Source of the DNA: an uncultured Clostridium sp.
GTDB lineage: Bacteria > Bacillota > Clostridia > Peptostreptococcales > Peptostreptococcaceae
NCBI GenBank assembly: GCA_900557165.1
Contig: USRS01000002.1
Location: 1-64,000 of the forward strand
Reading direction: 5' to 3'
DNA length: 64,000 nucleotides
Made by a program: the position numbers and the translations under genes
The notes under the pieces: generated by a model
Database searches by the model: none
What the model was told of the DNA's origin: nothing
The model's input: only the letters and a program-made list of their open reading frames with translations
Part shown: positions 29,115 to 37,786 of the stretch, piece after piece
Layout: every line of letters begins with the position of its first letter
Position numbering within the stretch: position 1 is the stretch's first letter

Positions 29115-29830
29115 TGAAGATATTAGGAATAGATACTTCTACAATGGCTGCCAATGTGGCAGTTTTAGAAGATGATAAATTAATTTGTGAATATACTATA
29201 AATACTAAAAAAACTCATTCTCAAAAATTAATGCCTATGATAGAAAATATGTTAAAGCTTAGTGATTTAGATATTAAGGAAATAGATGCAATAGCTATAT
29301 GCGTAGGACCAGGTTCTTTTACAGGACTTAGAATAGGTATGGCAACTGCAAAAGCTATGGCTCATGTGAATAATATACCTCTTATAGGAGTTAATTCCCT
29401 TGAGATATTAGGAGCAAATATGGACTTATGCAATAGAAATATATGCTCTATATTAGATGCACAAAGAAATCAAGTTTATATGAATAAATACATATTAAAA
29501 GACTATAAAATTACAGAGTTAGAGGAAATTAGTATTAAAGCTATAGATGAGTTATTAGAAGAAATATCATCTAGTAATGAAGATTGGGTATTAGTTGGAG
29601 AAGCTGTTTACAAATATAAAGAAAAAATAGAAGAAATTTCAAATATTACAATACCATCACCAGCCAATAATATAACAAAAGCAAGTACCTTATGTTTCGT
29701 TGCGAGAGATAAGATGTTAGCAAATGATCAAGTTTATAATTGTTACAATATAAACCCAATGTATATTAGAAAATCTCAAGCTGAAGAACAATATGAAGAA
29801 AAGCAAAAGAGGTTAAAAGATGGAAAATAA
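29114..29830 (+). CDS. tsaB: t6A synthesis scaffold TsaB
   Basis: Non-catalytic ASKHA partner that dimerises with TsaD. N-terminal GIDTSTMAANVAVLED, GPGSFTGLRIGMATAKAMA (about 69-87) and LDAQRNQVY are conserved. 238 residues. It overlaps tsaE by one base and rimI by eleven, so translation is tightly coupled. Confidence 0.94.
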   Translation: MKILGIDTSTMAANVAVLEDDKLICEYTINTKKTHSQKLMPMIENMLKLSDLDIKEIDAIAICVGPGSFTGLRIGMATAKAMAHVNNIPLIGVNSLEILGANMDLCNRNICSILDAQRNQVYMNKYILKDYKITELEEISIKAIDELLEEISSSNEDWVLVGEAVYKYKEKIEEISNITIPSPANNITKASTLCFVARDKMLANDQVYNCYNINPMYIRKSQAEEQYEEKQKRLKDGK

Positions 29831-30275
29831 TCTGATAATAAGACATATGACTAAAGATGATGTTGATGCAGTTTATAAAGTTGAAGAAAATTGTTTTACT
29901 GATCCTTGGTCAAAAGATTCAATTAGAAAAGAATTAAAAAATGATTTAGCTAGATATTTAGTGGCAGAAATTGATAATCAAATTGTTGGTTATGTAGGTG
30001 TTTGGTTTGTAGTAGATGAAGGTCATATTACAAATGTAGCTGTACATAGTGATTACAGGGAAAGAAAAATAGGAGATAAACTTGTAGATGAAATGGTTAA
30101 ATTATGCAAGGAAAATAATTTAGTAGCCATGACTTTAGAAGTTAGAACTTCAAATACAGTAGCACAAAATTTATACAGAAAATATGGATTTAAAATGGCT
30201 GGTATCAGAAAAGAATATTATAGCGATAATAAAGAAGATGCCATCATAATGTGGAACCAGTTAAAAGAGGTGTAA
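29820..30275 (+). CDS. rimI: RimI-like ribosomal protein N-acetyltransferase
   Basis: GNAT acetyltransferase, in other bacteria acting on the N-terminus of ribosomal protein S18. The acetyl-CoA loop V-H-S-D-Y-R-E-R-K-I-G-D-K-L (about 76-89) and VRTSNTVAQNLYRKYGFKMAGIR (about 107-129) are typical. 151 residues. It overlaps tsaB by 11 bases and is four bases from tsaD. The acetylation target in this organism is inferred only from the family and operon. Confidence 0.9.
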   Translation: MENNLIIRHMTKDDVDAVYKVEENCFTDPWSKDSIRKELKNDLARYLVAEIDNQIVGYVGVWFVVDEGHITNVAVHSDYRERKIGDKLVDEMVKLCKENNLVAMTLEVRTSNTVAQNLYRKYGFKMAGIRKEYYSDNKEDAIIMWNQLKEV

Positions 30276-30279
30276 ATAA

Positions 30280-31296
30280 ATGAAAGATATAATAACATTA
30301 TCTATGGAAAGTAGTTGTGATGAAACAGCAGTTGCCATTCTTAGAAACGGTAGAGAAGTATTGGCAAATGTGGTATCGACTCAAATAGAATTACATAAAA
30401 AATTTGGAGGAGTAGTGCCAGAAGTTGCTTCTAGAAAACATATAGAAAATATTGATGCAGTATTCCAAGAAGCTATAGATGAAGCAAATATAAAATTAGA
30501 AGATATAGATCATATATCTGTTACATATGGTCCAGGACTTGTGGGAGCTTTACTTGTGGGACTTTCTTATGCAAAAGCATTGGCGTTTTCATTAAACAAG
30601 CCACTTGTTGGTGTTAATCATATGCAAGGGCATATTTGTGCGAATTATATTGAGCATAAAGATTTAAAACCACCTTTTATAACATTAGTTGTATCAGGAG
30701 GTCATACTCACTTAGTAGAAGTAAAAAATTATAATAGTTATGAAATTTTAGGAAGAACAAGAGATGATGCATCTGGAGAAGCTTTTGATAAAATAGCAAG
30801 AGCTATGGGGCTTGGATATCCTGGTGGACCAATAATAGACAAGCTTGCCAAAATAGGAGATAAAAATGCTATTGATTTTCCAAGAGCTTATATAGATGAT
30901 TCTTATGATTTTAGTTTCAGTGGATTAAAATCAGCAGTGCTTAACTATTTGAATGGACAAAAAATGAAAAATAAAGAAATAGTAGTAGAAGATGTGGCAG
31001 CATCATTCCAAGAGGCTGTTGTTGAAGTTCTTGCTACAAAAGCTGTAAAAGCAGCTTTAGAAAAAAATTATAAAACTATAGCATTATCTGGAGGGGTTGC
31101 AGCTAACTCAGCACTTAGAGAAAAAATAAGTGAAATGGCAAAAGAACATAATATAGAAATTAAATACCCATCTTTATCATTATGTACAGATAATGCAGCG
31201 ATGATAGGATGTGCAGGATATTATAATTTTATAAATGGTAAAAGAGATGATATGTCTCTAAATGCAGTACCAAACTTAAAAATAGATGTAATATAA
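30280..31296 (+). CDS. tsaD: tRNA threonylcarbamoyltransferase TsaD
   Basis: Catalytic subunit transferring threonylcarbamoyl from TC-AMP to tRNA A37. The ASKHA fold carries [11 protein letters not shown] at the N-terminus, the metal motif HMQGH at about 112-116, VSGGHTHLV, and the C-terminal [13 protein letters not shown] and CTDNAAMIG. 338 residues, usual length. Last of the t6A operon genes. Confidence 0.97.
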   Translation: MKDIITLSMESSCDETAVAILRNGREVLANVVSTQIELHKKFGGVVPEVASRKHIENIDAVFQEAIDEANIKLEDIDHISVTYGPGLVGALLVGLSYAKALAFSLNKPLVGVNHMQGHICANYIEHKDLKPPFITLVVSGGHTHLVEVKNYNSYEILGRTRDDASGEAFDKIARAMGLGYPGGPIIDKLAKIGDKNAIDFPRAYIDDSYDFSFSGLKSAVLNYLNGQKMKNKEIVVEDVAASFQEAVVEVLATKAVKAALEKNYKTIALSGGVAANSALREKISEMAKEHNIEIKYPSLSLCTDNAAMIGCAGYYNFINGKRDDMSLNAVPNLKIDVI

Positions 31297-31315
31297 GTAG
31301 GAGGACATTTTTAGT

Positions 31316-31660
31316 ATGAGTATTCAAAGATACGAAGGAAATGGAAGAATGAGTAAAGCAGTTGTATTTAATAATACAATTTACTTATGTGGTCAAACTT
31401 GTGGAGAAGGAGATATAAAAGAGCAAACAGCCGGTGTCTTAGCAAAAATTGAAGATTTATTAAATCAATATGGTTCAGATAAAGAGCATATATTATCTAT
31501 AACTGTATATGTAAAAGATATGAAAGATTTTGCTGATATGAACTCAGTTTACGATGCTTGGGTAGTAGATGGACATGAGCCAGCTAGAGCATGTGTGGAA
31601 GCTAAAATGGCAAGAGAACAATTATTAGTAGAAATGTCAGTTGTTGCAGCTGTAAAATAA
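31316..31660 (+). CDS. ridA: RidA family enamine/imine deaminase
   Basis: Small Rid (YjgF/YER057c/UK114) protein that hydrolyses reactive enamine/imine intermediates, in RidA proper protecting PLP enzymes. The active-site arginine context PARACVEAKMA near residue 90 and a C-terminal glutamate (LLVEMSVVAAV) are present, so it looks active. 114 residues, slightly shorter than archetypal RidA (about 125), so it could be an Rid2-7 subtype. It lies 19 bases after tsaD with AGGAGG upstream. Confidence 0.8.
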   Translation: MSIQRYEGNGRMSKAVVFNNTIYLCGQTCGEGDIKEQTAGVLAKIEDLLNQYGSDKEHILSITVYVKDMKDFADMNSVYDAWVVDGHEPARACVEAKMAREQLLVEMSVVAAVK

Positions 31661-31667
31661 ATTAAAT

Positions 31668-31716
31668 AAAAAGCAAGAATTTGAGTATTAATTTACTCTT
31701 ATTCTTGCTTTTTTTA
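31668..31716. terminator. bidirectional terminator between ridA and the ABC-F gene
   Basis: AAAAAGCAAGAAT pairs with ATTCTTGCTTTTT, with an inner GAGTA / TACTC stem; A- and T-runs flank both sides. Confidence 0.9.
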
Positions 31717-31724
31717 GTGAAGTT

Positions 31725-33638
31725 TTATACTAATTCTTCCCAAGCTTCATAAAGAGATGAAAGCTTGTCTTCAAAGTTTGTTTTTTCTTGGCTGACTTCC
31801 ATAGATTTTTCAGGATTAGAATAAACATCTTCTTGGCAAAGAAGATTATCTAATTCAGCAATTTTTTCTTCGATTTCTTCAATTTCTTTTTCTATATTTT
31901 TAATTTTATTTCTATTTTTCTTTTCTTTTTCACGTTGTTCTTTTTCTTTTCTTTTTTCTTCCTTGATTTGAGTTTTAGTCTTTTCCTCAACTTCTACTAT
32001 AGTAGCCATTTCTTCAGTTTCTCTTTTTTTATTAATATAATAGTCGTAATTTCCAAGGTATTCAGTTACACCATTTTCATTTAAAACTAATATTTTGTCA
32101 ACTACAGTATTTAAGAAATATCTATCATGAGAAATTGTAAAAATAGTACCTGTATAATTTTCTAAAGCTTCTTCTAGGACTTCTTTTGAATCTATATCTA
32201 AATGGTTAGTAGGCTCATCTAATAATAAGAAGTTTGCTTTTGATAAAATTAGCTTTAATATGGCAATTCTAGCTCTTTCTCCACCACTTAAAGTTGAAAT
32301 CTTTTTAAATACATCGTCATCTTCAAATAAAAGAGAACCAAGCATATTTCTTATTTCAGTTTGCGTTAATTTATCATTTGTATCCCAAATTTCATCAATA
32401 ATAGTATTATCTAGATTAAGAGTTTTTTGCTCTTGATGGAAATAAGAAATATTAACATTAGTACCTAATTTAAAATCACCACAAACAGGAGTAAGTTCAT
32501 TCATTAATATTTTGAATAAAGTTGATTTACCAGCACCATTAGGTCCGATAAGAGCAACTTTTTCGCCTCTATAAATATCAAAGTTGACTCCTTTGAATAA
32601 AACTCTATCATCATAAGCCATTGAAAGTTCATTAACATGAAGAACATCATTTCCACTTGAAACAGCTGGGTTAAATTGAATTTTAGCTTTTTTTCTATAA
32701 GCTTCTGGTTTATCTAATACTTCTACTTTATCTAAAGCTTTTTCCTTGCTACGAGCTCTTTTTAAATGTTTCTCTCTACCATAAGCTTTTAATCTTTCTA
32801 TTGATTCTTCTTGTTTCTTTAAATCTTTTTGCTGATCTTCATATTTTTTTAATTCAAGTTCTTTTTCAATTTTAGATAATTCAATGAACTTAGAGTAGTT
32901 ACCATTATAAGATTTTAATTTTTTATTATGGACTTCAAATACTCTACCAACTACTTGATCTAAGAAATATCTATCATGAGAGATTAACATAACAGTTCCA
33001 TTATATTGTTTAAGGAAGAACTCAAGCCATTCAATTGCATCAGCATCTAAATGGTTAGTAGGCTCATCTAGCAATAATAAAGTAGGTTTTTTTAGGAGAA
33101 GTTTACCTAAAAGTACTCTAGTTTTTTCACCACCAGACAAGATACTAATTGGTTTATCTATATCTTCATCTTTAAATCCTAAACCTTTTAAAATACCTTT
33201 TGCTTCTGATTTATATCCGTATCCATTTTTTTCAGCAAAGAGTTCTAAATGATGAGAATAATCATTCATAAGTTTTTCTAAAATAGTAGAATTACTTTTG
33301 CTACCTTCCTCAGCAATTTTATGTTCTAATTCTCTTAAATAAATTTCCATATCTATTAAAGGTTTAAAAACCTCTAAAACTTCTTCAAATATAGTGTTGT
33401 TAGAATGGAAATTAGTATTTTGCTCTAAATATCCGATTTCACAATCTTTAGAAGTATATATATCCCCTTCATCATATCCATATTCTCCAGATATTATTTT
33501 CATAAGGGTAGTTTTACCTGTACCATTTACACCAATAATACCAATTTTGTCCCCTTCATTTACTGTAAAGCATATATTTTCTAATATGGAATCAATTCCA
33601 AAACTTTTATACAAATTGTTGCACGATAAAACAATCAT
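31725..33638 (-). CDS. ABC-F family ribosome-associated ATPase
   Basis: Soluble protein with two ATPase domains and no membrane segments. Walker A motifs are GVNGTGKTT (about 36-44) and GPNGAGKST (about 364-372); both signature motifs read LSGGE, each followed by LLLDEPTNHLD. A charged inter-domain linker lies at about 240-320, and a coiled coil (KRKEKEQREKEKK onward, about 540-637) forms the C-terminus. This resembles B. subtilis YdiF, which also neighbours tsaD and rex. A housekeeping translation factor is more likely than an antibiotic-resistance ABC-F, but this cannot be settled by reading. Confidence 0.9.
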   Translation of the reverse strand: MIVLSCNNLYKSFGIDSILENICFTVNEGDKIGIIGVNGTGKTTLMKIISGEYGYDEGDIYTSKDCEIGYLEQNTNFHSNNTIFEEVLEVFKPLIDMEIYLRELEHKIAEEGSKSNSTILEKLMNDYSHHLELFAEKNGYGYKSEAKGILKGLGFKDEDIDKPISILSGGEKTRVLLGKLLLKKPTLLLLDEPTNHLDADAIEWLEFFLKQYNGTVMLISHDRYFLDQVVGRVFEVHNKKLKSYNGNYSKFIELSKIEKELELKKYEDQQKDLKKQEESIERLKAYGREKHLKRARSKEKALDKVEVLDKPEAYRKKAKIQFNPAVSSGNDVLHVNELSMAYDDRVLFKGVNFDIYRGEKVALIGPNGAGKSTLFKILMNELTPVCGDFKLGTNVNISYFHQEQKTLNLDNTIIDEIWDTNDKLTQTEIRNMLGSLLFEDDDVFKKISTLSGGERARIAILKLILSKANFLLLDEPTNHLDIDSKEVLEEALENYTGTIFTISHDRYFLNTVVDKILVLNENGVTEYLGNYDYYINKKRETEEMATIVEVEEKTKTQIKEEKRKEKEQREKEKKNRNKIKNIEKEIEEIEEKIAELDNLLCQEDVYSNPEKSMEVSQEKTNFEDKLSSLYEAWEELV

Positions 33639-33679
33639 AAATTTTATACCTCCTTGAACTATCTAAAATTATAATGTTT

Positions 33680-33716
33680 TGATATAATATAATCAAGAGT
33701 GTTATAGTATTAACAA
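33680..33716 (+). promoter_or_regulatory. rex promoter with Rex-box-like operator
   Basis: A TGA-TATAAT extended -10 (33680-33688) is followed by GTGTTATAGTATTAACAA (33699-33716), matching 12 of 14 fixed positions of the clostridial Rex site TTGTTAAnnnnTTAACAA. It covers the predicted transcription start, so Rex probably represses its own gene, relieved at high NADH/NAD+. Confidence 0.6.
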
Positions 33717-33757
33717 AAGATAATAAAAAAGCAAATGATTATACTGGGGGTGTGGTA

Positions 33758-34390
33758 GTGGCTAGTAAAAACATATCAATGGCTGTTATAAGAAGGCTTC
33801 CTAAATACTATAGATATTTAGGAGATTTATTAAGTAAAGATATACAAAGGATATCTTCTAAAGAATTAAGTGATATAATTGGATTCACTGCATCACAAAT
33901 TAGACAAGATTTGAACAACTTTGGTGGATTTGGTCAACAAGGATACGGATATAATATAGAAGATTTACATAATGAAATTGGAAAAATTCTAGGTTTAAAT
34001 AAATCATATAGCGCAGTACTTGTTGGAGCGGGAAATTTAGGACAAGCTATTGCAAATTATAGTGGATTTAAAAATGCAGGATTTGAAATAAAGGCATTAT
34101 TTGATGCTAACCCTAAAGTAATAGGATTAAAAATAAGGGATTTTGAAATACTAGACTCGGATTTAATAGAAGAATATGTTAAAGAGAATAATATAGAAAT
34201 TGGTATTTTATGTGTTCCTAAAAATGGGGCGCAACAACTGGCAGATAGATTAGTAGGATCAGGAGTTAAGGGGATTTGGAACTTTGCACCTGTGGATTTA
34301 AATGTATCTAAAGATGTTATAGTAGAAAGTGTTAATTTAACAGAAAGTTTATTTACATTATCATATTTAATGAATGAAGAATGTGAATAA
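33758..34390 (+). CDS. rex: redox-sensing transcriptional repressor Rex
   Basis: NADH/NAD+-sensing repressor of fermentation genes. The N-terminal winged helix (about 1-80, SKELSDIIGFTASQIRQDLNNFG) is followed by a Rossmann domain with GAGNLGQAIANY (about 88-99) and a C-terminal swapped helix. Two GTG codons are possible; the one at 33752 touches the GGGGG ribosome site, so 33758 (MASKNISMAVIRRLPKYYRYL) is preferred and gives 210 residues. Divergent to the ABC-F gene. Confidence 0.94.
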   Translation: MASKNISMAVIRRLPKYYRYLGDLLSKDIQRISSKELSDIIGFTASQIRQDLNNFGGFGQQGYGYNIEDLHNEIGKILGLNKSYSAVLVGAGNLGQAIANYSGFKNAGFEIKALFDANPKVIGLKIRDFEILDSDLIEEYVKENNIEIGILCVPKNGAQQLADRLVGSGVKGIWNFAPVDLNVSKDVIVESVNLTESLFTLSYLMNEECE

Positions 34391-34397
34391 ATATAAT

Positions 34398-34438
34398 AAA
34401 AAAGCTATTCAAATTAAGAAATTTGAATAGCTTTTTTA
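34398..34438. terminator. bidirectional terminator between rex and ferredoxin
   Basis: AAAGCTATTCAAATT pairs with AATTTGAATAGCTTT around a four-base loop; T-runs on both strands. Confidence 0.9.
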
Positions 34439-34609
34439 TTAGTCTTGTTGTGGAGCTTCTACAGGACAAACACTGTTACATGCACCACATTCGATACATT
34501 CATCTGGATTTATTACATATATATCATCTCCAGCAGATATGCATTCTACTGGACATTCATCAGCACAAGCACCACAGCTTATGCAAGCATCACCTATTTT
34601 GTAAGCCAT
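34439..34609 (-). CDS. 2[4Fe-4S] ferredoxin (copy 1)
   Basis: A 56-residue clostridial-type ferredoxin, electron carrier for anaerobic oxidoreductases. Two CxxCxxCxxxC cluster motifs are complete: C9, C12, C15, C19 and C38, C41, C44, C48; an extra Cys23 is also present. Minus strand, ATG at 34609 with GGAGGACC upstream. The C-terminus PVEAPQQD differs from copy 2. Confidence 0.95.
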   Translation of the reverse strand: MAYKIGDACISCGACADECPVECISAGDDIYVINPDECIECGACNSVCPVEAPQQD

Positions 34610-34696
34610 TGATAGGTCCTCCTTGTTGTGTAAAATAATAATGTAAGACTATTATAGCAAAAGTTTACAACAAAATACAATGATTAAAATACATAA

Positions 34697-34735
34697 AAAA
34701 ACTATTTAAGGTAATTACTTACCTTAAATAGTTTT
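34697..34735. terminator. terminator between the two ferredoxin genes
   Basis: AAAACTATTTAAGGTAA is mirrored by TTACCTTAAATAGTTTT with a short loop, then a T-run on the minus strand. Copy 2 is therefore transcribed on its own. Confidence 0.87.
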
Positions 34736-34746
34736 CTAAGTACATA

Positions 34747-34917
34747 TTATTCTGATACTATAGCATCATTTGGACATGCATCAGCACAAGTTCCACAATC
34801 TAAACATTCATCTGCGTTTATTTCATATTTGTCATCTCCAGATATTATAGCGTCATTTGGACATTCATCAGCACAAGATCCACAAGCTACACAATCATCA
34901 GTTATTTTATAAGCCAT
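34747..34917 (-). CDS. 2[4Fe-4S] ferredoxin (copy 2)
   Basis: A second 56-residue ferredoxin with the same start MAYKI and both cluster motifs complete (C9, C12, C15, C19 and C38, C41, C44, C48). The two halves of the protein are nearly internal repeats (CPNDAI appears in each). An upstream in-frame ATG exists, but GGAGGGG at about 34923-34929 fixes the ATG at 34917. It is a tandem paralogue of copy 1 with its own terminator and leader. Confidence 0.95.
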   Translation of the reverse strand: MAYKITDDCVACGSCADECPNDAIISGDDKYEINADECLDCGTCADACPNDAIVSE

Positions 34918-35027
34918 ACTAATACCCCTCCTTTTGTATAATATGATTAAGTTCATTGTAGCAAAATTTACCAAACATAACAATAAAAAAATAAATTATA
35001 AGATTATAAATATTAAGATTATAAAAT

Positions 35028-35133
35028 GTTTAATTAATCAAGTTGAAAACCGTTTAATTAAACAAAAAATCAATTAAAAATTAAAGAAAAATTCAATTGG
35101 ACATAGGGATTTTCATATGCTACAATCCAATTG
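35028..35133 (+). promoter_or_regulatory. gdhA promoter with inverted-repeat and palindrome sites
   Basis: TTGGAC (35097-35102), 18-base spacer, TACAAT (35121-35126) is a likely promoter. Inverted repeats CAATTGGA (35094-35101) and TCCAATTG (35126-35133) bracket it. Upstream, the palindrome GTTTAATTAAAC (35052-35063) is repeated in part (GTTTAATTAA, 35028-35037). These look like operator sites for an unidentified regulator. The 305-base gap holds nothing else recognised. Confidence 0.5.
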
Positions 35134-35223
35134 TAAGGAAGTAAAATAGAGAAATTATAACAATTAAATAACGACATGAAAATAGGAAATTAAATTTACT
35201 TATTAATAAGGGGGCTTTAAACA

Positions 35224-36567
35224 ATGTCAAATTACGTACAAGATTGTATCGAACTTTGTAAGAAAAAAAATCCTGGTGAAGTAGAATTCCATCAGACTGT
35301 TGAAGAAGTTTTAACTTCACTAATACCTGTAATGGAAAAGCATCCAGAATATGAAAAAGCTGCAATATTGGAAAGATTGACAGAGCCTGAAAGAGGTATA
35401 ACTTTTAGAGTCGTTTGGACAGATGATAATGGTAAAGTACAAGTAAATAAAGGGTACAGATATCAATTTAATAGTGCAATAGGACCATATAAAGGTGGTT
35501 TGAGATTTGCACCGAACGTTTACCCAGGTATAATAAAATTCCTAGGTTTTGAACAAATATTTAAAAATAGTTTAACAGGTCTTCCAATAGGTGGAGGAAA
35601 AGGTGGATCAGATTTTGATCCTAATGGTAAATCAGATGGAGAAATAATGAGATTCTGTCAAGCATTTATGACAGAGTTATATAGACATATAGGTCCAGAA
35701 ACTGACGTTCCAGCAGGAGACTTAGGTGTTGGTGCTAGAGAAGTTGGTTATATGTTTGGTCAATATAAAAGATTGGTAAATAGATTTGAAGGTGTTTTAA
35801 CTGGTAAAGGACTTTCTTATGGTGGATTACAAGGAAGAACTGAAGCTACTGGATATGGAATAGTATTCTTTGCTAATGCAATGTTAGAAGCTAATGGAGA
35901 AAAATTATCAGGTAAAGAAGTTGCTGTATCAGGATTTGGTAATGTTGCTTGGGGTACTGTAGCTAAATTAAATGAATTAGGAGCTAAAGTAATAACAATA
36001 TCAGGACCAGATGGATATATATATGATCCAAATGGTGTAAGTGGAGAAAAAGTTGACTATATGCTTGATTTAAGAGCATCAGGTAAAAATATTTGTTCTC
36101 CTTATGCTGATAAATTCCCAGGATCTAAATTTGTAGCAGGTAAAAAACCTTGGGAAGTAAAAGCAGATTTATATATCCCATGTGCAACTCAAAATGAAAT
36201 ATTAATAGAAGATGCTAAAGCTATAGTTGCAAATGGATGCAAATTTGTATGTGAAGGATCAAATATGTCTTCAACTAATGAAGCAATAAAATACCTACAA
36301 GATAGTGGAGTGATAGTAGGGCCATCTAAAGCTGCTAATGCTGGTGGAGTTGCTTGTTCTTGTATAGAAATGGGTCAAAACTCTGGTAAAACTGTATTTA
36401 CTCCAGAACAAGTTTATGCTCAATTAAAAGACATAATGGTTGGAATACATGATGCTTGTGCTAATGCTTCTCAAACTTATGGATTTGGATATAATTTAGT
36501 TGCTGGTGCAAATATTGCAGGTTTCTTAAAAGTTGCTGATGCAATGATGGCTCAAGGTTTAGTATAG
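35224..36567 (+). CDS. gdhA: glutamate dehydrogenase
   Basis: Hexameric small-subunit GDH interconverting glutamate and 2-oxoglutarate plus ammonium. Catalytic GGGKGGSDFDP (about 121-131), the FNSAIGPYKGGLRFAPNVY substrate site and VSGFGNVAWG Rossmann loop are present. The segment ISGPDGYIYDPNG after the second beta strand resembles the NAD-dependent Clostridium symbiosum enzyme, so a catabolic NAD role is likely. 447 residues. AGGGGGC precedes the ATG. The codon choice looks like that of a highly expressed gene. Confidence 0.95.
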   Translation: MSNYVQDCIELCKKKNPGEVEFHQTVEEVLTSLIPVMEKHPEYEKAAILERLTEPERGITFRVVWTDDNGKVQVNKGYRYQFNSAIGPYKGGLRFAPNVYPGIIKFLGFEQIFKNSLTGLPIGGGKGGSDFDPNGKSDGEIMRFCQAFMTELYRHIGPETDVPAGDLGVGAREVGYMFGQYKRLVNRFEGVLTGKGLSYGGLQGRTEATGYGIVFFANAMLEANGEKLSGKEVAVSGFGNVAWGTVAKLNELGAKVITISGPDGYIYDPNGVSGEKVDYMLDLRASGKNICSPYADKFPGSKFVAGKKPWEVKADLYIPCATQNEILIEDAKAIVANGCKFVCEGSNMSSTNEAIKYLQDSGVIVGPSKAANAGGVACSCIEMGQNSGKTVFTPEQVYAQLKDIMVGIHDACANASQTYGFGYNLVAGANIAGFLKVADAMMAQGLV

Positions 36568-36617
36568 GATATAGTTAAATGAAGACTTTTTAGATAAATA
36601 TATATTGATAATAGATA

Positions 36618-36650
36618 ATGCAGAAGATAGAAATGTCTTCTGCATTTTTA
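36618..36650 (+). terminator. terminator after gdhA
   Basis: AATGCAGAAGA pairs with TCTTCTGCATT around a 7-base loop, followed by TTTTA. Confidence 0.87.
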
Positions 36651-36695
36651 ATTATAATAAAAATATTTTTATATTGTTAAAATTATTTTAATTTG

Positions 36696-36724
36696 TTGAC
36701 ATAAAAAAATAAAAGTGTTAATCT
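36696..36724 (+). promoter_or_regulatory. candidate pyr operon promoter
   Basis: TTGACA at 36696-36701 with a weak TAATCT 17 bases on. It would place the transcription start just before the PyrR loop. Confidence 0.5.
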
Positions 36725-36748
36725 ACAAGAGATATGAGTGCTTTTAAA

Positions 36749-36775
36749 TTTAGTCCAGAGAGGCTAAAAAGGAGG
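36749..36775 (+). promoter_or_regulatory. PyrR RNA-binding loop beside the pyrB ribosome site
   Basis: AGTCCAGAGAGGCT (36752-36765) matches the PyrR consensus ARUCCNGNGAGGYU at every position. TTTAGTC (36749-36755) pairs with GGCTAAA (36762-36768), presenting the loop. The GGAGG ribosome site (36771-36775) starts three bases after the stem. No terminator or antiterminator is seen in the short leader, so UMP-bound PyrR probably blocks translation of pyrB instead of causing attenuation. Confidence 0.8.
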
Positions 36776-36783
36776 AATAAAAT

Positions 36784-37701
36784 ATGTTAAAATCAAGGAA
36801 TTTAATCCAACCAGAAGACTTTTCTGTTAGAGAAATAGATGAAATACTCAATTTAGCTGAGGAGATTATGAAAAATCCATCAGCATATTCTCGTGTATGT
36901 GAAGGAAAATTAATGGCAACTTTATTTTATGAGCCATCGACAAGAACTAGATTAAGTTTTGAAGCTGCTATGAAACGCTTAGGGGGAGAAATTATAGGTT
37001 TTTCGGAACCAAATTCATCCTCAGTCTCAAAAGGAGAATCATTGGCAGATACTATGAGAGTAGTGTCTGGATATGTAGATGTTATTGTTATGAGACATCC
37101 CATAGCAGGAGCTGCCGAAGAGGCAATTAATTACACGAGTGTACCATTCATAAATGCAGGAGATGGTGGAAATCAACATCCAACTCAAACCCTTACAGAT
37201 TTACTTACTATAAAATCCCTAAAAGGAACTTTAAATAATCATACAATTGGACTTTGTGGAGACTTAAAATACGGAAGAACAGTTCATTCATTAGTTAAGG
37301 CTATGATTAGATATGAAAACAATAAGTTTGTATTTATATCACCAGAAGAATTGAAAATGCCTAACTATATAAAAGAAAAAATAAAAAGTTATTCATATTA
37401 TGAAACTACTAAATTAGATGAATCTTTAAATAAATTAGATTTGCTTTATATGACAAGAGTTCAGCAAGAAAGATTTGCAGATAAAGAAGAATATGAAAGA
37501 CTAAAAGATACTTATATATTAGATAAAGAAAAAATGGAACATGCAAATAAAAAAATGTTAGTTATGCACCCATTGCCAAGAGCAAATGAAATATCTACTG
37601 ATATAGATAGTGATAAAAGAGCAGTTTATTTTAAACAAGCTACTTATGGAATGTATGTAAGAATGGCTTTGATTATGAAATTACTAGGTGTAAATATATA
37701 A
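36784..37701 (+). CDS. pyrB: aspartate carbamoyltransferase catalytic chain PyrB
   Basis: Condenses aspartate with carbamoyl phosphate, the first step unique to pyrimidines. The carbamoyl-phosphate motif [12 protein letters not shown] (about 47-58), [19 protein letters not shown] (about 126-137) and HPLPR are intact. 305 residues. No pyrI regulatory gene follows. Control is by the PyrR loop overlapping the translation start region. First gene of pyrB-pyrK-pyrD-pyrE. Confidence 0.96.
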   Translation: MLKSRNLIQPEDFSVREIDEILNLAEEIMKNPSAYSRVCEGKLMATLFYEPSTRTRLSFEAAMKRLGGEIIGFSEPNSSSVSKGESLADTMRVVSGYVDVIVMRHPIAGAAEEAINYTSVPFINAGDGGNQHPTQTLTDLLTIKSLKGTLNNHTIGLCGDLKYGRTVHSLVKAMIRYENNKFVFISPEELKMPNYIKEKIKSYSYYETTKLDESLNKLDLLYMTRVQQERFADKEEYERLKDTYILDKEKMEHANKKMLVMHPLPRANEISTDIDSDKRAVYFKQATYGMYVRMALIMKLLGVNI

Positions 37702-37786
37702 AAATTTATAGATTAATGTATTAAGCGAAAGTTAGAAAACATATCATTGGAAATGTAAGTAAACTAGATTTTATGGAGGAGTAATA

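Noticed and set aside
34423-34638. Plus-strand frame opposite ferredoxin copy 1
   Set aside because: His/Leu-rich translation without motifs; the minus-strand frame encodes a perfect ferredoxin.
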